Below, piece after piece: positions 1 through 7,937 of a stretch of 64,000 nucleotides of DNA; position 1 is the stretch's first letter; every line of letters starts with the position of its first letter. This DNA is from Alphaproteobacteria bacterium UBA6038 (GTDB lineage: Bacteria; Pseudomonadota; Alphaproteobacteria; Micropepsales; Micropepsaceae): assembly GCA_002429315.1 (NCBI GenBank), contig DIZC01000097.1:1-64000 (forward strand). The letters are read 5' to 3'. Below the pieces are notes generated by a model. That model saw nothing but the letters and a program-made list of their open reading frames with translations. It was not told where the DNA came from and made no database searches. Made by a program: the position numbers and the translations under genes.

Positions 1-12
1 CTCACCCTCGAT

Positions 13-37
13 CCCTCTCCCCCGGAGGGGGAGAGGG
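13..37. repeat. Perfect inverted repeat at the left edge
   Basis: Two 11-base arms (13-23 and 27-37) are perfectly complementary around a GGA loop. The hairpin lies just beyond the stop of the minus-strand dehydrogenase gene. It has no T-tract on that side, so it resembles a dispersed GC-rich palindrome more than a classical terminator. Confidence 0.6.
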
Positions 38-48
38 AGGTTCCAACT

Positions 49-1026
49 TCAATACCCCCTTGCGGGATCGACGATGTTGTCGAGCGGCTCGCCGCGCTCG
101 ACGCGGGCGATGCGGTCGGCGACATACTGCGCCGCCACCCGTGGTTCGGAGATCGCCGCGATGTGCGGCGTCACCGTGATCTTCGGATGCGTCCACAACG
201 GGCTCGTCTCCGGCAGCGGCTCGGTGTTGAACACGTCGAGCGTGGCGCCTGAAAGGTGGCCGGAATCGATCGCGGCAATCAGATCGTCTTCCACCAGGTG
301 CCCGCCGCGGGCCACATTGATCACGAACGCATCCTTCGGCAGCTGGGCGAACAGCTTGGCATTCAGAATGCCGCGCGTGTCCGGCGTCAGCGGCAGCAGG
401 CAGATGAGAATGTCGGTGCGCGAAAGAAACGCGCCAAGCTCCGCTTCGCCGGCAAAGCTCTCGACGCCGCGCACGTTCTTTCGCGCGTGGCTCCAGCCCG
501 CCACGGCGAAGCCGATGTCGCGCAGGCGTTCCGCCGCCAAAGTGCCGATCTCGCCCAGCCCCAGAATGCCGACGCGCGTCTGCGCCGCGCGCTTGGGCAA
601 CAGCGCCTGGCGCCATTTGCGCTCAGCCTGCGCCCGGTCGAAGAACCGCTGCATGCGGTGGTGCATCAGCACGTGCAGCACGCAATATTGCGCCATCTCG
701 CTCGACAGCGTGCGGTCGACGAAGCGCACCAGCGGCACGTGACGGGGATAGTCGGGATCGGCGAGAATTCCATCGACGCCGGCGCCGAGCGAGAATACCG
801 CCTTCAGGTTCGGCAGCGTCTTCAGGAAGCCGGGCGGCGGGCGGAAGGTGAGAGCGTAATCGATCGACTGCGGATCGAATTCGTCGCGCCCATGCACCCG
901 CACGTCCAGATCCGGCGCGATCTCGGTGAGCGGCGCGGTCCACAGCCCGGCCCAGCTGACCGGCACGACGAGAAGAAGCGTCTTTGCCATCGTTGCACGC
1001 TCGCCGCTTTCGCGGACGATGGCCAT
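49..1026 (-). CDS. D-2-hydroxyacid dehydrogenase, GhrA-like (glyoxylate/hydroxypyruvate reductase)
   Basis: 325 residues. The protein has the D-isomer-specific 2-hydroxyacid dehydrogenase layout: an NAD(P)-binding GLGEIG motif near residue 155, the catalytic Arg region (VARGGHLVEDDL) and the C-terminal HIAAISEP segment with the catalytic His. Family members reduce glyoxylate or hydroxypyruvate with NAD(P)H in the cytosol. The upstream cytochrome c gene ends on the first base of this start (TGATG), suggesting translational coupling. An internal Met (start at 990, MAKTLLLV) fits the usual family N-terminus better. Substrate cannot be fixed from sequence. Confidence 0.85.
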   Translation of the reverse strand: MAIVRESGERATMAKTLLLVVPVSWAGLWTAPLTEIAPDLDVRVHGRDEFDPQSIDYALTFRPPPGFLKTLPNLKAVFSLGAGVDGILADPDYPRHVPLVRFVDRTLSSEMAQYCVLHVLMHHRMQRFFDRAQAERKWRQALLPKRAAQTRVGILGLGEIGTLAAERLRDIGFAVAGWSHARKNVRGVESFAGEAELGAFLSRTDILICLLPLTPDTRGILNAKLFAQLPKDAFVINVARGGHLVEDDLIAAIDSGHLSGATLDVFNTEPLPETSPLWTHPKITVTPHIAAISEPRVAAQYVADRIARVERGEPLDNIVDPARGY

Positions 1027-1838
1027 CAGGGCTTCTTCGGCGGGGTGGCCGGTTGTGTCGGCGGCGGCTGGGTGGCGGGCTTGGGCGGTGCGGCCGCGGG
1101 CGCCGCGTTGCCTGAAGGCTCATTGCTGCTGCCGGCCGTGGACGCGGCATTCGCCGGCTGGTTGCCGGGCGCCACCGCAGCCGTACCGTTCGGGCCGGCG
1201 TTCGTCTTCGGCGCGCCGGCATTGGGCGCGGCGGCCGGAGCCTGCCCAGTCTTCGGCGTTTGCGCCGATGCCGCCTTGGGCGGCTGCGGCGGCGGAATGG
1301 GAGCCGGGCTGTCCGCCTGGGTGCGCAGATAGGCGATGAGGTTCACGCGGTCGTCAGAACTGCGCAGGCCGGCGAAGCTCATCTTGGTGCCGGGAATGTA
1401 CGCGCCGGGCGACTTCAGGAACTTGAACATCTCGTCATAGGTCCACGTGCCGCCCTTGGACTTCATCGCGGCGGAGAAGTCGAAGCCGCCCCGGTCTTCG
1501 CCGCGCGGACTGCCGACGATGCTCCACAGGTTCGGCCCGATCTTGTTCGGGCCGCCCTTGGAGAGGTCGTGGCACTGCTCGCAGCGGCTGGAAATCGACT
1601 TGCCGTCCGACGTGCTCGCTTTCGGCAGCACGGTGCCCCAATCGGGGATCTGTTCTTCCGCGGCGGCGGTCTGGGTGGCGCCGGTTGCCGTCGGCACTTC
1701 CACCCCCTGCACCACGTAACCGGGCTTTGCCGGCTCCTTCACCTCGAAGATGAAACCCGTCGCGATGCGCACCGCCACCACGAACAACAGCGTGCCGAGC
1801 ACCGCGCCTGCGATCTTGTTCCACTCGAAGGAATCCAT
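1026..1838 (-). CDS. Membrane-anchored c-type cytochrome (CycM/c552-like) with Pro/Ala-rich tail
   Basis: 270 residues. One N-terminal membrane segment (GAVLGTLLFVVAVRIATGF) is followed by a class I cytochrome c domain with one CEQCH haem site, a conserved GPNLW motif and a probable Met axial ligand in the GTKMSFAG segment. After about residue 180 comes a roughly 90-residue low-complexity Pro/Ala/Lys/Thr tail. The domain matches membrane-bound alphaproteobacterial CycM-type cytochromes that carry electrons between the bc1 complex and oxidases. It lies divergently from kdsB and overlaps the dehydrogenase downstream by one base. Confidence 0.88.
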   Translation of the reverse strand: MDSFEWNKIAGAVLGTLLFVVAVRIATGFIFEVKEPAKPGYVVQGVEVPTATGATQTAAAEEQIPDWGTVLPKASTSDGKSISSRCEQCHDLSKGGPNKIGPNLWSIVGSPRGEDRGGFDFSAAMKSKGGTWTYDEMFKFLKSPGAYIPGTKMSFAGLRSSDDRVNLIAYLRTQADSPAPIPPPQPPKAASAQTPKTGQAPAAAPNAGAPKTNAGPNGTAAVAPGNQPANAASTAGSSNEPSGNAAPAAAPPKPATQPPPTQPATPPKKP

Positions 1839-1992
1839 AAGGTCAGGCTCCGCGGCTCGCGAGTTTGGGCGGGCGGAAGGCGCGGACGATGCGGCCCGCG
1901 GACCCCCCGAAAGCGGGGCGACATTACTAGGCGGCTTTCATGCGTCATTGCGGCGAAGCGTCGCATAAATTGCCGGATTCGAAAGGCATTCG

Positions 1993-2733
1993 ATGAACCC
2001 GGTGGTGGTGATCCCGGCGCGCATGGCGTCCACGCGGCTGCCGGGCAAGCCGCTCGCCGACATCGCCGGCGAGCCGATGATCGTGCGCGTGTGGCGGCAG
2101 GCGATGCTGGCGGATGTGGGGCCGGTGATCGTGGCCGCGGCCGAGCGCGAGATCGCGGAAAGCGTGGAGCGCGCCGGCGGGCGCGCCGTGCTCACCGATC
2201 CCGATTTGCCCAGCGGGTCGGATCGCGTGTTCGCCGCGGTGGAGCTCATCGATCCGCGCGCAACGCATGACGTGGTGGTGAACCTGCAGGGCGACCTGCC
2301 CGCGCTCGATCCCTCTTATGTGCGCGCGGTGGTGGACGTGCTGGCGCCGACCGGCGCCGACATCGCGACGCTCGCCGCCGAGATCGACGATCCGGCCGAT
2401 GAGGACAATCCGGCGGTGGTGAAGCCGGTGGTGGCGTGGGACGTGACGGGCTTGCGCGGCCGCGCGCTTTATTTCACCCGGGCGCGCGCGCCGTCCGGCG
2501 AAGGCCCGCTGTTCCATCACGTCGGCATCTACGCCTACGCGCGCGAAGCGCTGTCGCGTTTCGTGAAGCTCGCGCCGTCGCCGCTGGAGGTGCGCGAGAA
2601 GCTCGAGCAGCTGCGCGCGCTGGAAGCGGGCATGACCATCGCGGTCGCGCGCGTGGCGGACGTGCCGCTCAGCGTCGACACGCCGGAGGATCTGGCAAAG
2701 GCCCGCACCCAACTGGCGCGAACCGGCGCATAA
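1993..2733 (+). CDS. kdsB: 3-deoxy-manno-octulosonate cytidylyltransferase
   Basis: 246 residues, the normal KdsB length. The protein opens with the CMP-KDO synthetase signature PVVVIPARMASTRLPGKPL and contains DLPSGSDRV and NLQGDLPAL. It activates KDO with CTP for lipopolysaccharide inner-core synthesis in the cytosol. It is divergent from the cytochrome c gene. The accessory island begins immediately after it. Confidence 0.96.
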   Translation: MNPVVVIPARMASTRLPGKPLADIAGEPMIVRVWRQAMLADVGPVIVAAAEREIAESVERAGGRAVLTDPDLPSGSDRVFAAVELIDPRATHDVVVNLQGDLPALDPSYVRAVVDVLAPTGADIATLAAEIDDPADEDNPAVVKPVVAWDVTGLRGRALYFTRARAPSGEGPLFHHVGIYAYAREALSRFVKLAPSPLEVREKLEQLRALEAGMTIAVARVADVPLSVDTPEDLAKARTQLARTGA

Positions 2734-2880
2734 CGCGTTCGTGCGCGCCCAAGTCGACACTGCAATTATCGACGGCCGTTTTAATCCATAGCAGCGGCGC
2801 TTGCGAGTTGCCTCGCACCTTACGCTGCGGCCGCCAACACCGGGATGGGTGCTGTGGCGCAAACTGAAAAGGCAGTACCG

Positions 2881-3701
2881 ATGTCAATAGCATGCTTCTT
2901 GGGCGCAGGTTTTTCGTTTGTTGCGGGAGTCCCGCTTGCAAGAGACCTGTTTGGGCAGAATTGGGTTATCACGATGTCGGAGCGCAGCCGCAAGCGGTTC
3001 GTCGCCGTTCGAGAACACTACGAGGCTTGGCGGGACTCTCACCGCGCTGAACATCCCGAAGAGTACATGGCGATGGTCTACACCCGGAATGCTGGCCCGA
3101 ATCCGCCTCGTTGGGAGTGGATCGTAGAATATGTCGGAGCCGTCATTGCATCAGCGGGGACGCCGCCTTCCTCACTGAATCGGAATCCACGGTACTCCAA
3201 CCGCATCAATCGGCCATTGAGTTGCGAAATACACACGCTATTTTGGGACGTATTGCTTGGCGTCAGCAGTGACGTATCAGTGGTCACGACCAACTACGAC
3301 ATTGTAGTGGAACGCGTGTTACGCCATCGCCTGATGCAGCGCCCTCCCTCTCCTGGATGCTTCTATGGTGGGCTTCCACGGCCTCAGATTTTGACCGGGG
3401 CGCCCCAGCCATTTTCACGCTGGGCGCCAGACCGCACCATAGAAATGACGGGCTCAATACCCGTCTTCAAGCTACATGGTTCGTTGAATTGGACGCTGCG
3501 GGGGCGATCAGTCCTTGCCTACCAAGATATGCGGGCAGCGTTTCGGCACGGCGGAGATGCGGCGATAATCCCGCCAATTCCCGAAAAGCCGGTGCCCAGC
3601 TGGTTGCAGGCCGTCTGGACGGAGGCTGAAGAGAGCTTGCGCTCATCGGATGTTTGGGTCGTGTGTGGCTACTCAATGCCAGAATATGACACCCAAGTAA
3701 T
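2881..3701 (+). pseudogene. SIR2-like gene, 5' part, interrupted by an IS1595-family element
   Basis: The frame starts at MSIACFLGAGFS (an upstream in-frame ATG at 2845 is possible). It shows SIR2_2-type landmarks: the FLGAGFS nucleotide-binding loop, VVTTNYD, FKLHGSLNW and WVVCGYSMPEYD. SIR2-domain proteins of this kind are often NAD-degrading components of anti-phage systems; that role is inference here. The frame runs through the left target duplication and then into the insertion, where it meets a stop after a short junk tail. Base composition is visibly less GC-rich than kdsB, which suggests acquisition. The remaining 3' part lies at 6497-6674. Confidence 0.85.
3694..3701. repeat. Target site duplication, left copy
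   Basis: CAAGTAAT directly precedes the left inverted repeat and recurs exactly at 6489-6496 after the right one. Eight bases is the usual target duplication of the IS1595 family. Confidence 0.95.
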
Positions 3702-3724
3702 GGGAATTATCGCGTTGACTCCCT
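3702..3724 (+). repeat. Left terminal inverted repeat of the IS1595-family element
   Basis: The repeat begins GGGAATTATCGCGTTGACTC and matches the reverse complement of 6466-6488 over all 23 bases. The next base differs between the two ends, which sets the limit of the perfect repeat. Confidence 0.95.
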
Positions 3725-3760
3725 TGGGGAATCGTGTAAAATCAGGCTCTTAACGAGGAA

Positions 3761-4693
3761 ATGGGCCTGATGACCGCTAAAATCACGATTTCCACTTTTG
3801 AACTGTTCGCAATGTTTCCCGATGCGGAAGCCGCCCGCAAGTACCTTGAAACAACCATGTGGCCGCATGGGCCGGTCTGCCCGGAATGCGGGTGTCTGGA
3901 CAGGATCACCACGCGCAAGGGCGGTTACTATCGTTGCAACCCGTGCCAGCACGATTTCACAATCCGCACCGGAACGATCTTCGGACGGTCGCACATTCCA
4001 CTGCATAAGTGGATTTACGCGATGTATCTGATGATGACAGCGCGCAAAGGCATTTCATCCTTGCAACTCTCAAAGGAAATCGGGATCGCGCAATCGTCCG
4101 CATGGTTCATGCTCAGCCGTATCCGTGAAGCGTGCGGCAATGATCCTTCCGTGTTGGCCGGAATCGTTTCGATTGATGAGACGTACATCGGCGGCAAAGA
4201 AAAGAACAAGCATGAGCACAAGAAACTCAAGCGCGGGCGCGGCACGGTCGGCAAGACCGCCATCCTCGGCATAAGAGAACGCGGCAAGGGTGGTCGCACA
4301 AAGGCAAAGCCGGTTGCTGATACCAGCGCGGCGGTGTTGCAAGCTGAAATCCGCGCGAACATCGAACTCGGTTCAACTATCCACACCGATGAACACGGCG
4401 GATATGTCGGGCTTGGGAACGGCTACACGCACGAAACGATCAATCACTCGGCGGGCGAATATGTCCGCGACGGCGTGAGCACCAACGATATCGAATCAGT
4501 TTGGGCCGTTCTCAAAAGAGGCTTGCACGGCGTCTACCATCACGCCAGCCCGAAGCACCTTGGAAGATATGTGGATGAATTCACTTTCCGTTTGAACGAC
4601 GGCAATGTTGCGCGGCACACTCTGGACCGACTCAGCAGCCTCTCGCGGAGCGCCAGTGGCCGCAGGATCACATACAAGGAACTGACAGCGTGA
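3761..4693 (+). CDS. IS1595-family (ISXO2-like) transposase
   Basis: 310 residues. The N-terminus has a zinc ribbon with Cys40, Cys43, Cys59 and Cys62 (CPEC and CNPC), followed by the family phrase GTIFGRSHIPLHKW. The catalytic core shows Asp139 (VSIDETYIGG), Asp210 (HTDEHGGY) and the TNDIESVWAVLKR segment with Asn242, Glu245 and Lys252, as expected for an IS1595 DDE-type enzyme. No frameshift or missing catalytic residue was seen, so it appears active. A second ATG at 3770 lies at a better distance from the upstream GAGGA. Its stop overlaps the next small ORF (GTGA). Confidence 0.96.
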   Translation: MGLMTAKITISTFELFAMFPDAEAARKYLETTMWPHGPVCPECGCLDRITTRKGGYYRCNPCQHDFTIRTGTIFGRSHIPLHKWIYAMYLMMTARKGISSLQLSKEIGIAQSSAWFMLSRIREACGNDPSVLAGIVSIDETYIGGKEKNKHEHKKLKRGRGTVGKTAILGIRERGKGGRTKAKPVADTSAAVLQAEIRANIELGSTIHTDEHGGYVGLGNGYTHETINHSAGEYVRDGVSTNDIESVWAVLKRGLHGVYHHASPKHLGRYVDEFTFRLNDGNVARHTLDRLSSLSRSASGRRITYKELTA

Positions 4694-4830
4694 CCGTGGC
4701 ACTGGAGGCGCTCGGAAGGTTCGTCAAAGTCGTGATGGCATATCGGCCAGCCCAAAAGAACAAAACCAAAAGGTCTAAGAAAAAATCCAGCGCATCGAAG
4801 TCGAGTACGATTCGACAGCGTAAAAAGTGA
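4690..4830 (+). CDS. Small Lys/Ser-rich basic ORF in the transposon
   Basis: A 46-residue frame starts at a GTG that overlaps the transposase stop (GTGA) and ends 9 bases before the methyltransferase ATG. The first half is ordinary (VALEALGRFVKVVMAYRP); the second half is dense in Lys, Ser and Arg and ends RQRKK. Tight stop-start coupling on both sides supports translation. The composition suggests nucleic-acid contact, but no family is recognised. It could be an accessory transposition factor or simply spacer sequence. Confidence 0.45.
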   Translation: MTVALEALGRFVKVVMAYRPAQKNKTKRSKKKSSASKSSTIRQRKK

Positions 4831-4839
4831 TTCGCTTTC

Positions 4840-5496
4840 ATGTCTCAAGCCGGAAAGCTGAAACTTGTATATGAGCGTCTTGAGTCGGTCTGGTGCGGCG
4901 AGGAAGATGGGAAATTACTAGAGCGCCTGCTGGATTTTTACCCTGCCAAAAAGCCAAAGCGCATTCTTGATGCGACCGTGAACGGCGGTCGGTTCTGGCG
5001 CGGAAGCACGCGCCCCGTGACCGGACTAGACATTGACCCTCAGCATGGCCCGGACGTTTGTGCCGACAACTCAGCAATGCCGTTCCGGGATGGCAGCTTT
5101 GACGTAGTGGTCTATGACCCGCCGCACATTCCCAACCAAGGCCGCGACAAGTCGAAGGACTTCAACAAGCGATTCGGCTTGGGCACGAAGTCATCGAAGG
5201 AAAACGGCTACAGTTTTTCCCATACCTACCCGGCATTCATGCGCGAGGCGCGGCGCGTCTTGGTGCAGGACGGAATTCTGCTCTGCAAGATCGCTGATTA
5301 TATCCACAACCATCGTTATCAATGGGCGCACGTTGACCTGATACGAAGCGGACAGGACGTAGGGTTCACGGCGTGCGACTGCATCATCAAGATCAGGAAG
5401 GGGCCGATAATCGATCCCAAATGGAAAACCGCCCATCATAGTCGCAAGGTGCATTGCTACTGGATTGTGTTCCGCAAATCTGACCGCTGCGAATAG
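4840..5496 (+). CDS. DNA amino-methyltransferase of a type II R-M pair
   Basis: 218 residues. The Rossmann-type SAM fold is indicated by a motif I-like ILDATVNGG (residues 42-50), acidic GLDIDP (62-67) and the catalytic YDPPH (92-96), a variant of the (D/N/S)PPY motif of N6-adenine and N4-cytosine methyltransferases. It is short for such enzymes and shows no obvious separate target-recognition domain. The endonuclease gene starts 2 bases after its stop, so the two are probably cotranslated, and methylation would protect the host from the partner nuclease. Target base and site are not deducible. Confidence 0.8.
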   Translation: MSQAGKLKLVYERLESVWCGEEDGKLLERLLDFYPAKKPKRILDATVNGGRFWRGSTRPVTGLDIDPQHGPDVCADNSAMPFRDGSFDVVVYDPPHIPNQGRDKSKDFNKRFGLGTKSSKENGYSFSHTYPAFMREARRVLVQDGILLCKIADYIHNHRYQWAHVDLIRSGQDVGFTACDCIIKIRKGPIIDPKWKTAHHSRKVHCYWIVFRKSDRCE

Positions 5497-5498
5497 CT

Positions 5499-6467
5499 GT
5501 GGCTTCCGTGAATTTTCCTCTGCCGGAGCTGCAAATCGAATTCTCGGTTGCACTCGCAGAGATTCGCCGCCTCTATCTGCAAGAGGCGCTTCTGGATACC
5601 GTCAAGAAACTCAACATCGCGGCGCTTGACAAAGAACTCTCTGAATTGGTTCCGCCCGCATCGCTCGCGCTGATGGCCGGAAAGGGGTTGCGCGCCGAAC
5701 TCGCGTTTCCGGTTCCGGTATTGCTCACGACCAATGCGCGCCTGTTGGGCTACTATCGCTTGCTGTACGGGTTCAGCCAAAAGGCGTTCTACACGGCGCA
5801 GACAGGGGCGAGCGCATTCCGACTGATGGAAGATCGCGGGATCATCAGCGCAGCCGCAGAGGGCCGCATAAGCGAACTCTGCAAGGCATTGATTCCGTGC
5901 GGCGCGGCGCTTCTGGAAGGCGTGGGGCCGGATCGCGTCAATCAACGCCTACTGGATGACTTGGCGCTGCTGACCGTAGGTCCGCAGCTTCGCGGCGGTG
6001 CGAATGTGAAGCGCGGCGCGGTCGGGATCGTGAAGGTCTTTGAAGCCATCCACAAGATTGTGCAGGCGTCCGCCGTCTCGTTCGATGACAGTCAGATTTT
6101 GGTGAAAAACGCCGCCGGTCGGAACGTCTACATCGAATTCGCGCCCGATCCTGACATCATCATCCGCGAGGAAATGCAGCCCGGAACCTTTGCCGAGAAG
6201 ATCGCCATCGAAGTGAAGGCCGGGCAAGATTTCTCCAATATCCACAATCGGATTGGCGAAGCGGAAAAGAGCCATCAGAAGGCGCGTAACCGGGGCTTCA
6301 CGGAATGCTGGACTGTCGTGAACGTGGACGCGGTTGACTTGGAAATGGCCCGCAAGGAATCCCCGTCCACGGATCGCTTTTACCGGCTGTCAGATATTCT
6401 GTCCGGGAAGGGACCGGCGTTCACTGATTTTAGGAACCGGGTTTCCCTGCTGACCGGGATCGCTTAG
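5499..6467 (+). CDS. Type II restriction endonuclease, probably XcyI family
   Basis: 322 residues, GTG start. A PD-(D/E)XK nuclease core is visible: PDPD at 216-219 and IEVK at 237-240, followed by a conserved-looking helix (DFSNIHNRIGEAEKSHQKA). The region LLGYYRLLYGFSQKAFY (82-98) recalls the XcyI/Cfr9I family, whose members cut CCCGGG; this family link is from memory and specificity is inference. Its TAG stop includes the first two bases of the right inverted repeat (6466-6467). The reading frame is intact. Confidence 0.78.
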   Translation: MASVNFPLPELQIEFSVALAEIRRLYLQEALLDTVKKLNIAALDKELSELVPPASLALMAGKGLRAELAFPVPVLLTTNARLLGYYRLLYGFSQKAFYTAQTGASAFRLMEDRGIISAAAEGRISELCKALIPCGAALLEGVGPDRVNQRLLDDLALLTVGPQLRGGANVKRGAVGIVKVFEAIHKIVQASAVSFDDSQILVKNAAGRNVYIEFAPDPDIIIREEMQPGTFAEKIAIEVKAGQDFSNIHNRIGEAEKSHQKARNRGFTECWTVVNVDAVDLEMARKESPSTDRFYRLSDILSGKGPAFTDFRNRVSLLTGIA

Positions 6468-6488
6468 GGAGTCAACGCGATAATTCCC
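6466..6488 (-). repeat. Right terminal inverted repeat of the IS1595-family element
   Basis: Exact reverse complement of 3702-3724 over 23 bases. The first two bases complete the endonuclease stop codon. Confidence 0.95.
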
Positions 6489-6496
6489 CAAGTAAT
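6489..6496. repeat. Target site duplication, right copy
   Basis: CAAGTAAT immediately follows the right inverted repeat and is identical to 3694-3701. Confidence 0.95.
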
Positions 6497-6674
6497 GGGA
6501 TTGCTGCAAAGAGCCGGCACTGGACATCCGCTAACGGTTTTCATCCTCAGCCCAGAAGCTAACCAGCTACGGAAGAGGTGGACCACTCGTTTGCCCGACT
6601 GTAAGGCCGTTCCCCTCCGCGGGCTCCCAGAGGGCCTTAAGCGTCTTGATCACCTTCTAACACAAGCTGCGTGA
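6497..6674 (+). pseudogene. SIR2-like gene, 3' part beyond the insertion
   Basis: Joined to base 3701, the frame continues in phase as VMGLLQRAGTGHPL, TVFILSPEANQLRKRW and ends LDHLLTQAA at a TGA (6672-6674). The two parts sum to 999 bases, a 332-residue protein. TVFILSP is the kind of C-terminal beta-strand expected after the CGYSMPEYD segment of SIR2-like proteins. No other start was seen that would make this piece a gene on its own. Confidence 0.85.
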
Positions 6675-6846
6675 GTTCCAGTGACATGATATGTAATTCT
6701 CGTCCGGCTGAACGAAATTCCCGGCCGGCCGAACGAAGGTTGGGAACGGATCTCCTGTCACCAATCCCCCTCGTCGCGAGGTTTGTGAGGGTTCGTTAGA
6801 AGCTGGCGAAATTGACACTCAGCTTGGCCTGAGCCCGAGCTAAATT

Positions 6847-7089
6847 ATGGCGACCAGCATGAAATTCGAGATCATCGGTGAAATCGCCCAAGCCGAGACG
6901 ATTGCGACTGGATCGAAAATCCGTGAGATCGTGCGCCTGCAAAAGATTTATGGACGAGGCCGCTGGCGCAAACGTAAGGGCGTTGTCCGGGTTCGGTTGG
7001 GAGGTGGCACTCTCCACCTTGCGGAGATACACTGGTACGAGGCAAGCGGCATTGGCCGCAAGGAATTCAAAATTAAAGAGCTGCTTTGA
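6847..7089 (+). CDS. Small conserved protein of unknown function
   Basis: 80 residues, no signal peptide. The N-terminus reads as an alpha/beta segment (FEIIGEIAQAETIATGSKIR) and the core is basic (RLQKIYGRGRWRKRKGVVRV). The ending LAEIHWYEASGIGRKEFKIK I recall as a recurring small-protein pattern in bacteria, without an assigned function. The next gene starts at a TTG overlapping its stop (TTGA), so the two look translationally coupled. It sits between the interrupted SIR2-like gene and a repeat-rich spacer. Confidence 0.7.
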   Translation: MATSMKFEIIGEIAQAETIATGSKIREIVRLQKIYGRGRWRKRKGVVRVRLGGGTLHLAEIHWYEASGIGRKEFKIKELL

Positions 7090-7331
7090 ACCCTATGACC
7101 ACCCACAGAACCGCTGCGAAGCAATTAGTTGTGTGTATCGAAAACGAGGGCTACGCGGCCTCTCTGGAAAAGCGGAAAATCTATGTGGCCTTGCGCGACC
7201 CGGCTGGCGAGAAGCATGGGTTAACGCGCGTTATTGATGAGTCCGGCGAGGATTATCTTTATCCCAACAACTTCTTTCGGTTAATCGAATTGCCGCAAAC
7301 CGTGAAACGAGCGGTTTTCGCTGCGGCGTAG
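7086..7331 (+). CDS. Small conserved protein coupled to the preceding gene
   Basis: 81 residues from a TTG overlapping the upstream stop, or 78 from the ATG at 7095. Recognisable conserved stretches are LVVCIENEGYAASLEKRKIY and VIDESGEDYLYP, ending in FRLIELPQTVKRAVF. I recall this pattern as a small bacterial family of unknown function. The tight two-gene arrangement resembles a toxin-antitoxin module, but neither product shows a known toxin fold, so that is only an idea. Confidence 0.72.
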   Translation: MNPMTTHRTAAKQLVVCIENEGYAASLEKRKIYVALRDPAGEKHGLTRVIDESGEDYLYPNNFFRLIELPQTVKRAVFAAA

Positions 7332-7621
7332 TCGCATACGGTTTCGCGTACTTTGGAAAATTGGCAAGAAGAGTGGTGCGCAAAAGACAAATCTCTGTCT
7401 CGGATGACACAGGGGGACATGGTACCGAGTTGTCCGTCGCGTTTACCGCGCCGTTCACCACCGCAAGCGTGAAAACCTGTTTGGCGTCAGGCGGATAGAA
7501 ATATTTGCGCGCGCTGCGCGTACCAGCGCCAAAATGGCCGTAAAATGCGCGGGCCATGAGACAGACGATTCCCATTTGCGCTCGGTCCGGCGCTTCCCAC
7601 ACGGCTTGCGCCGGTCCCGGT

Positions 7622-7693
7622 GCGCGCACCTCTCCGTCATGCGCTTGTCCCGGCCACCCATGCGCACCGTCAGGATCGTGTCCATGGATGGCC
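7622..7693 (+). repeat. Dispersed intergenic repeat, copy A
   Basis: Shares GCGCACCTCTCCGTCATG, GTCCCGGCCACCCATGCG and GTGTCCATGGATGGCC with copy B. It is slightly shorter because part of the palindromic GGCCGGGCTTGTCCCGGCC core is missing. Confidence 0.8.
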
Positions 7694-7862
7694 AGCAGGC
7701 TTGCACTCCGGCCGCGCTTCGCGCGGACCGGGGTGGCTGGCCACCACAGCAGAGCCGGGGGGGGACCCCCCCTCCCCTTTTTCGCCGAACAAAACGAACA
7801 ATTCCGTTGGGCGGGAAAGTGGGGGGGGACCCCACCCCCCTGTTTTTGCCAAACGAATGCGT

Positions 7863-7937
7863 TGCGCACCTCTCCGTCATGGCCGGGCTTGTCCCGGCCA
7901 CCCATGCGCGTCGTCAGGATTGTGTCCATGGATGGCC
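7863..7937 (+). repeat. Dispersed intergenic repeat, copy B
   Basis: Contains the intact palindrome-like core GGCCGGGCTTGTCCCGGCC and the tail GTGTCCATGGATGGCC. It is the same family as 7622-7693 and, inverted, 8913-8977. Confidence 0.82.

Larger units (their letters stand above)
3702..6488 (+). mobile_element. IS1595-family transposon carrying a restriction-modification pair
   Basis: 2787 bases bounded by perfect 23-bp terminal inverted repeats (3702-3724 and 6466-6488) and an 8-bp target duplication. Content in order: transposase, a 46-codon basic ORF, an amino-methyltransferase, and a PD-(D/E)XK restriction endonuclease. All are on one strand with overlaps or short gaps. The endonuclease stop codon uses two bases of the right inverted repeat, so the cargo is an integral part of the element. 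IS1595 elements with passenger genes are known. The element is inserted in a SIR2-like gene whose frame is restored on its removal, so the insertion is recent. Confidence 0.95.

Noticed and set aside
7757..7840. G8/C7 tracts as phase-variable switches
   Set aside because: They are not inside or at the promoter of a credible gene and both belong to repeat units, so a switching role has no support beyond tract length.
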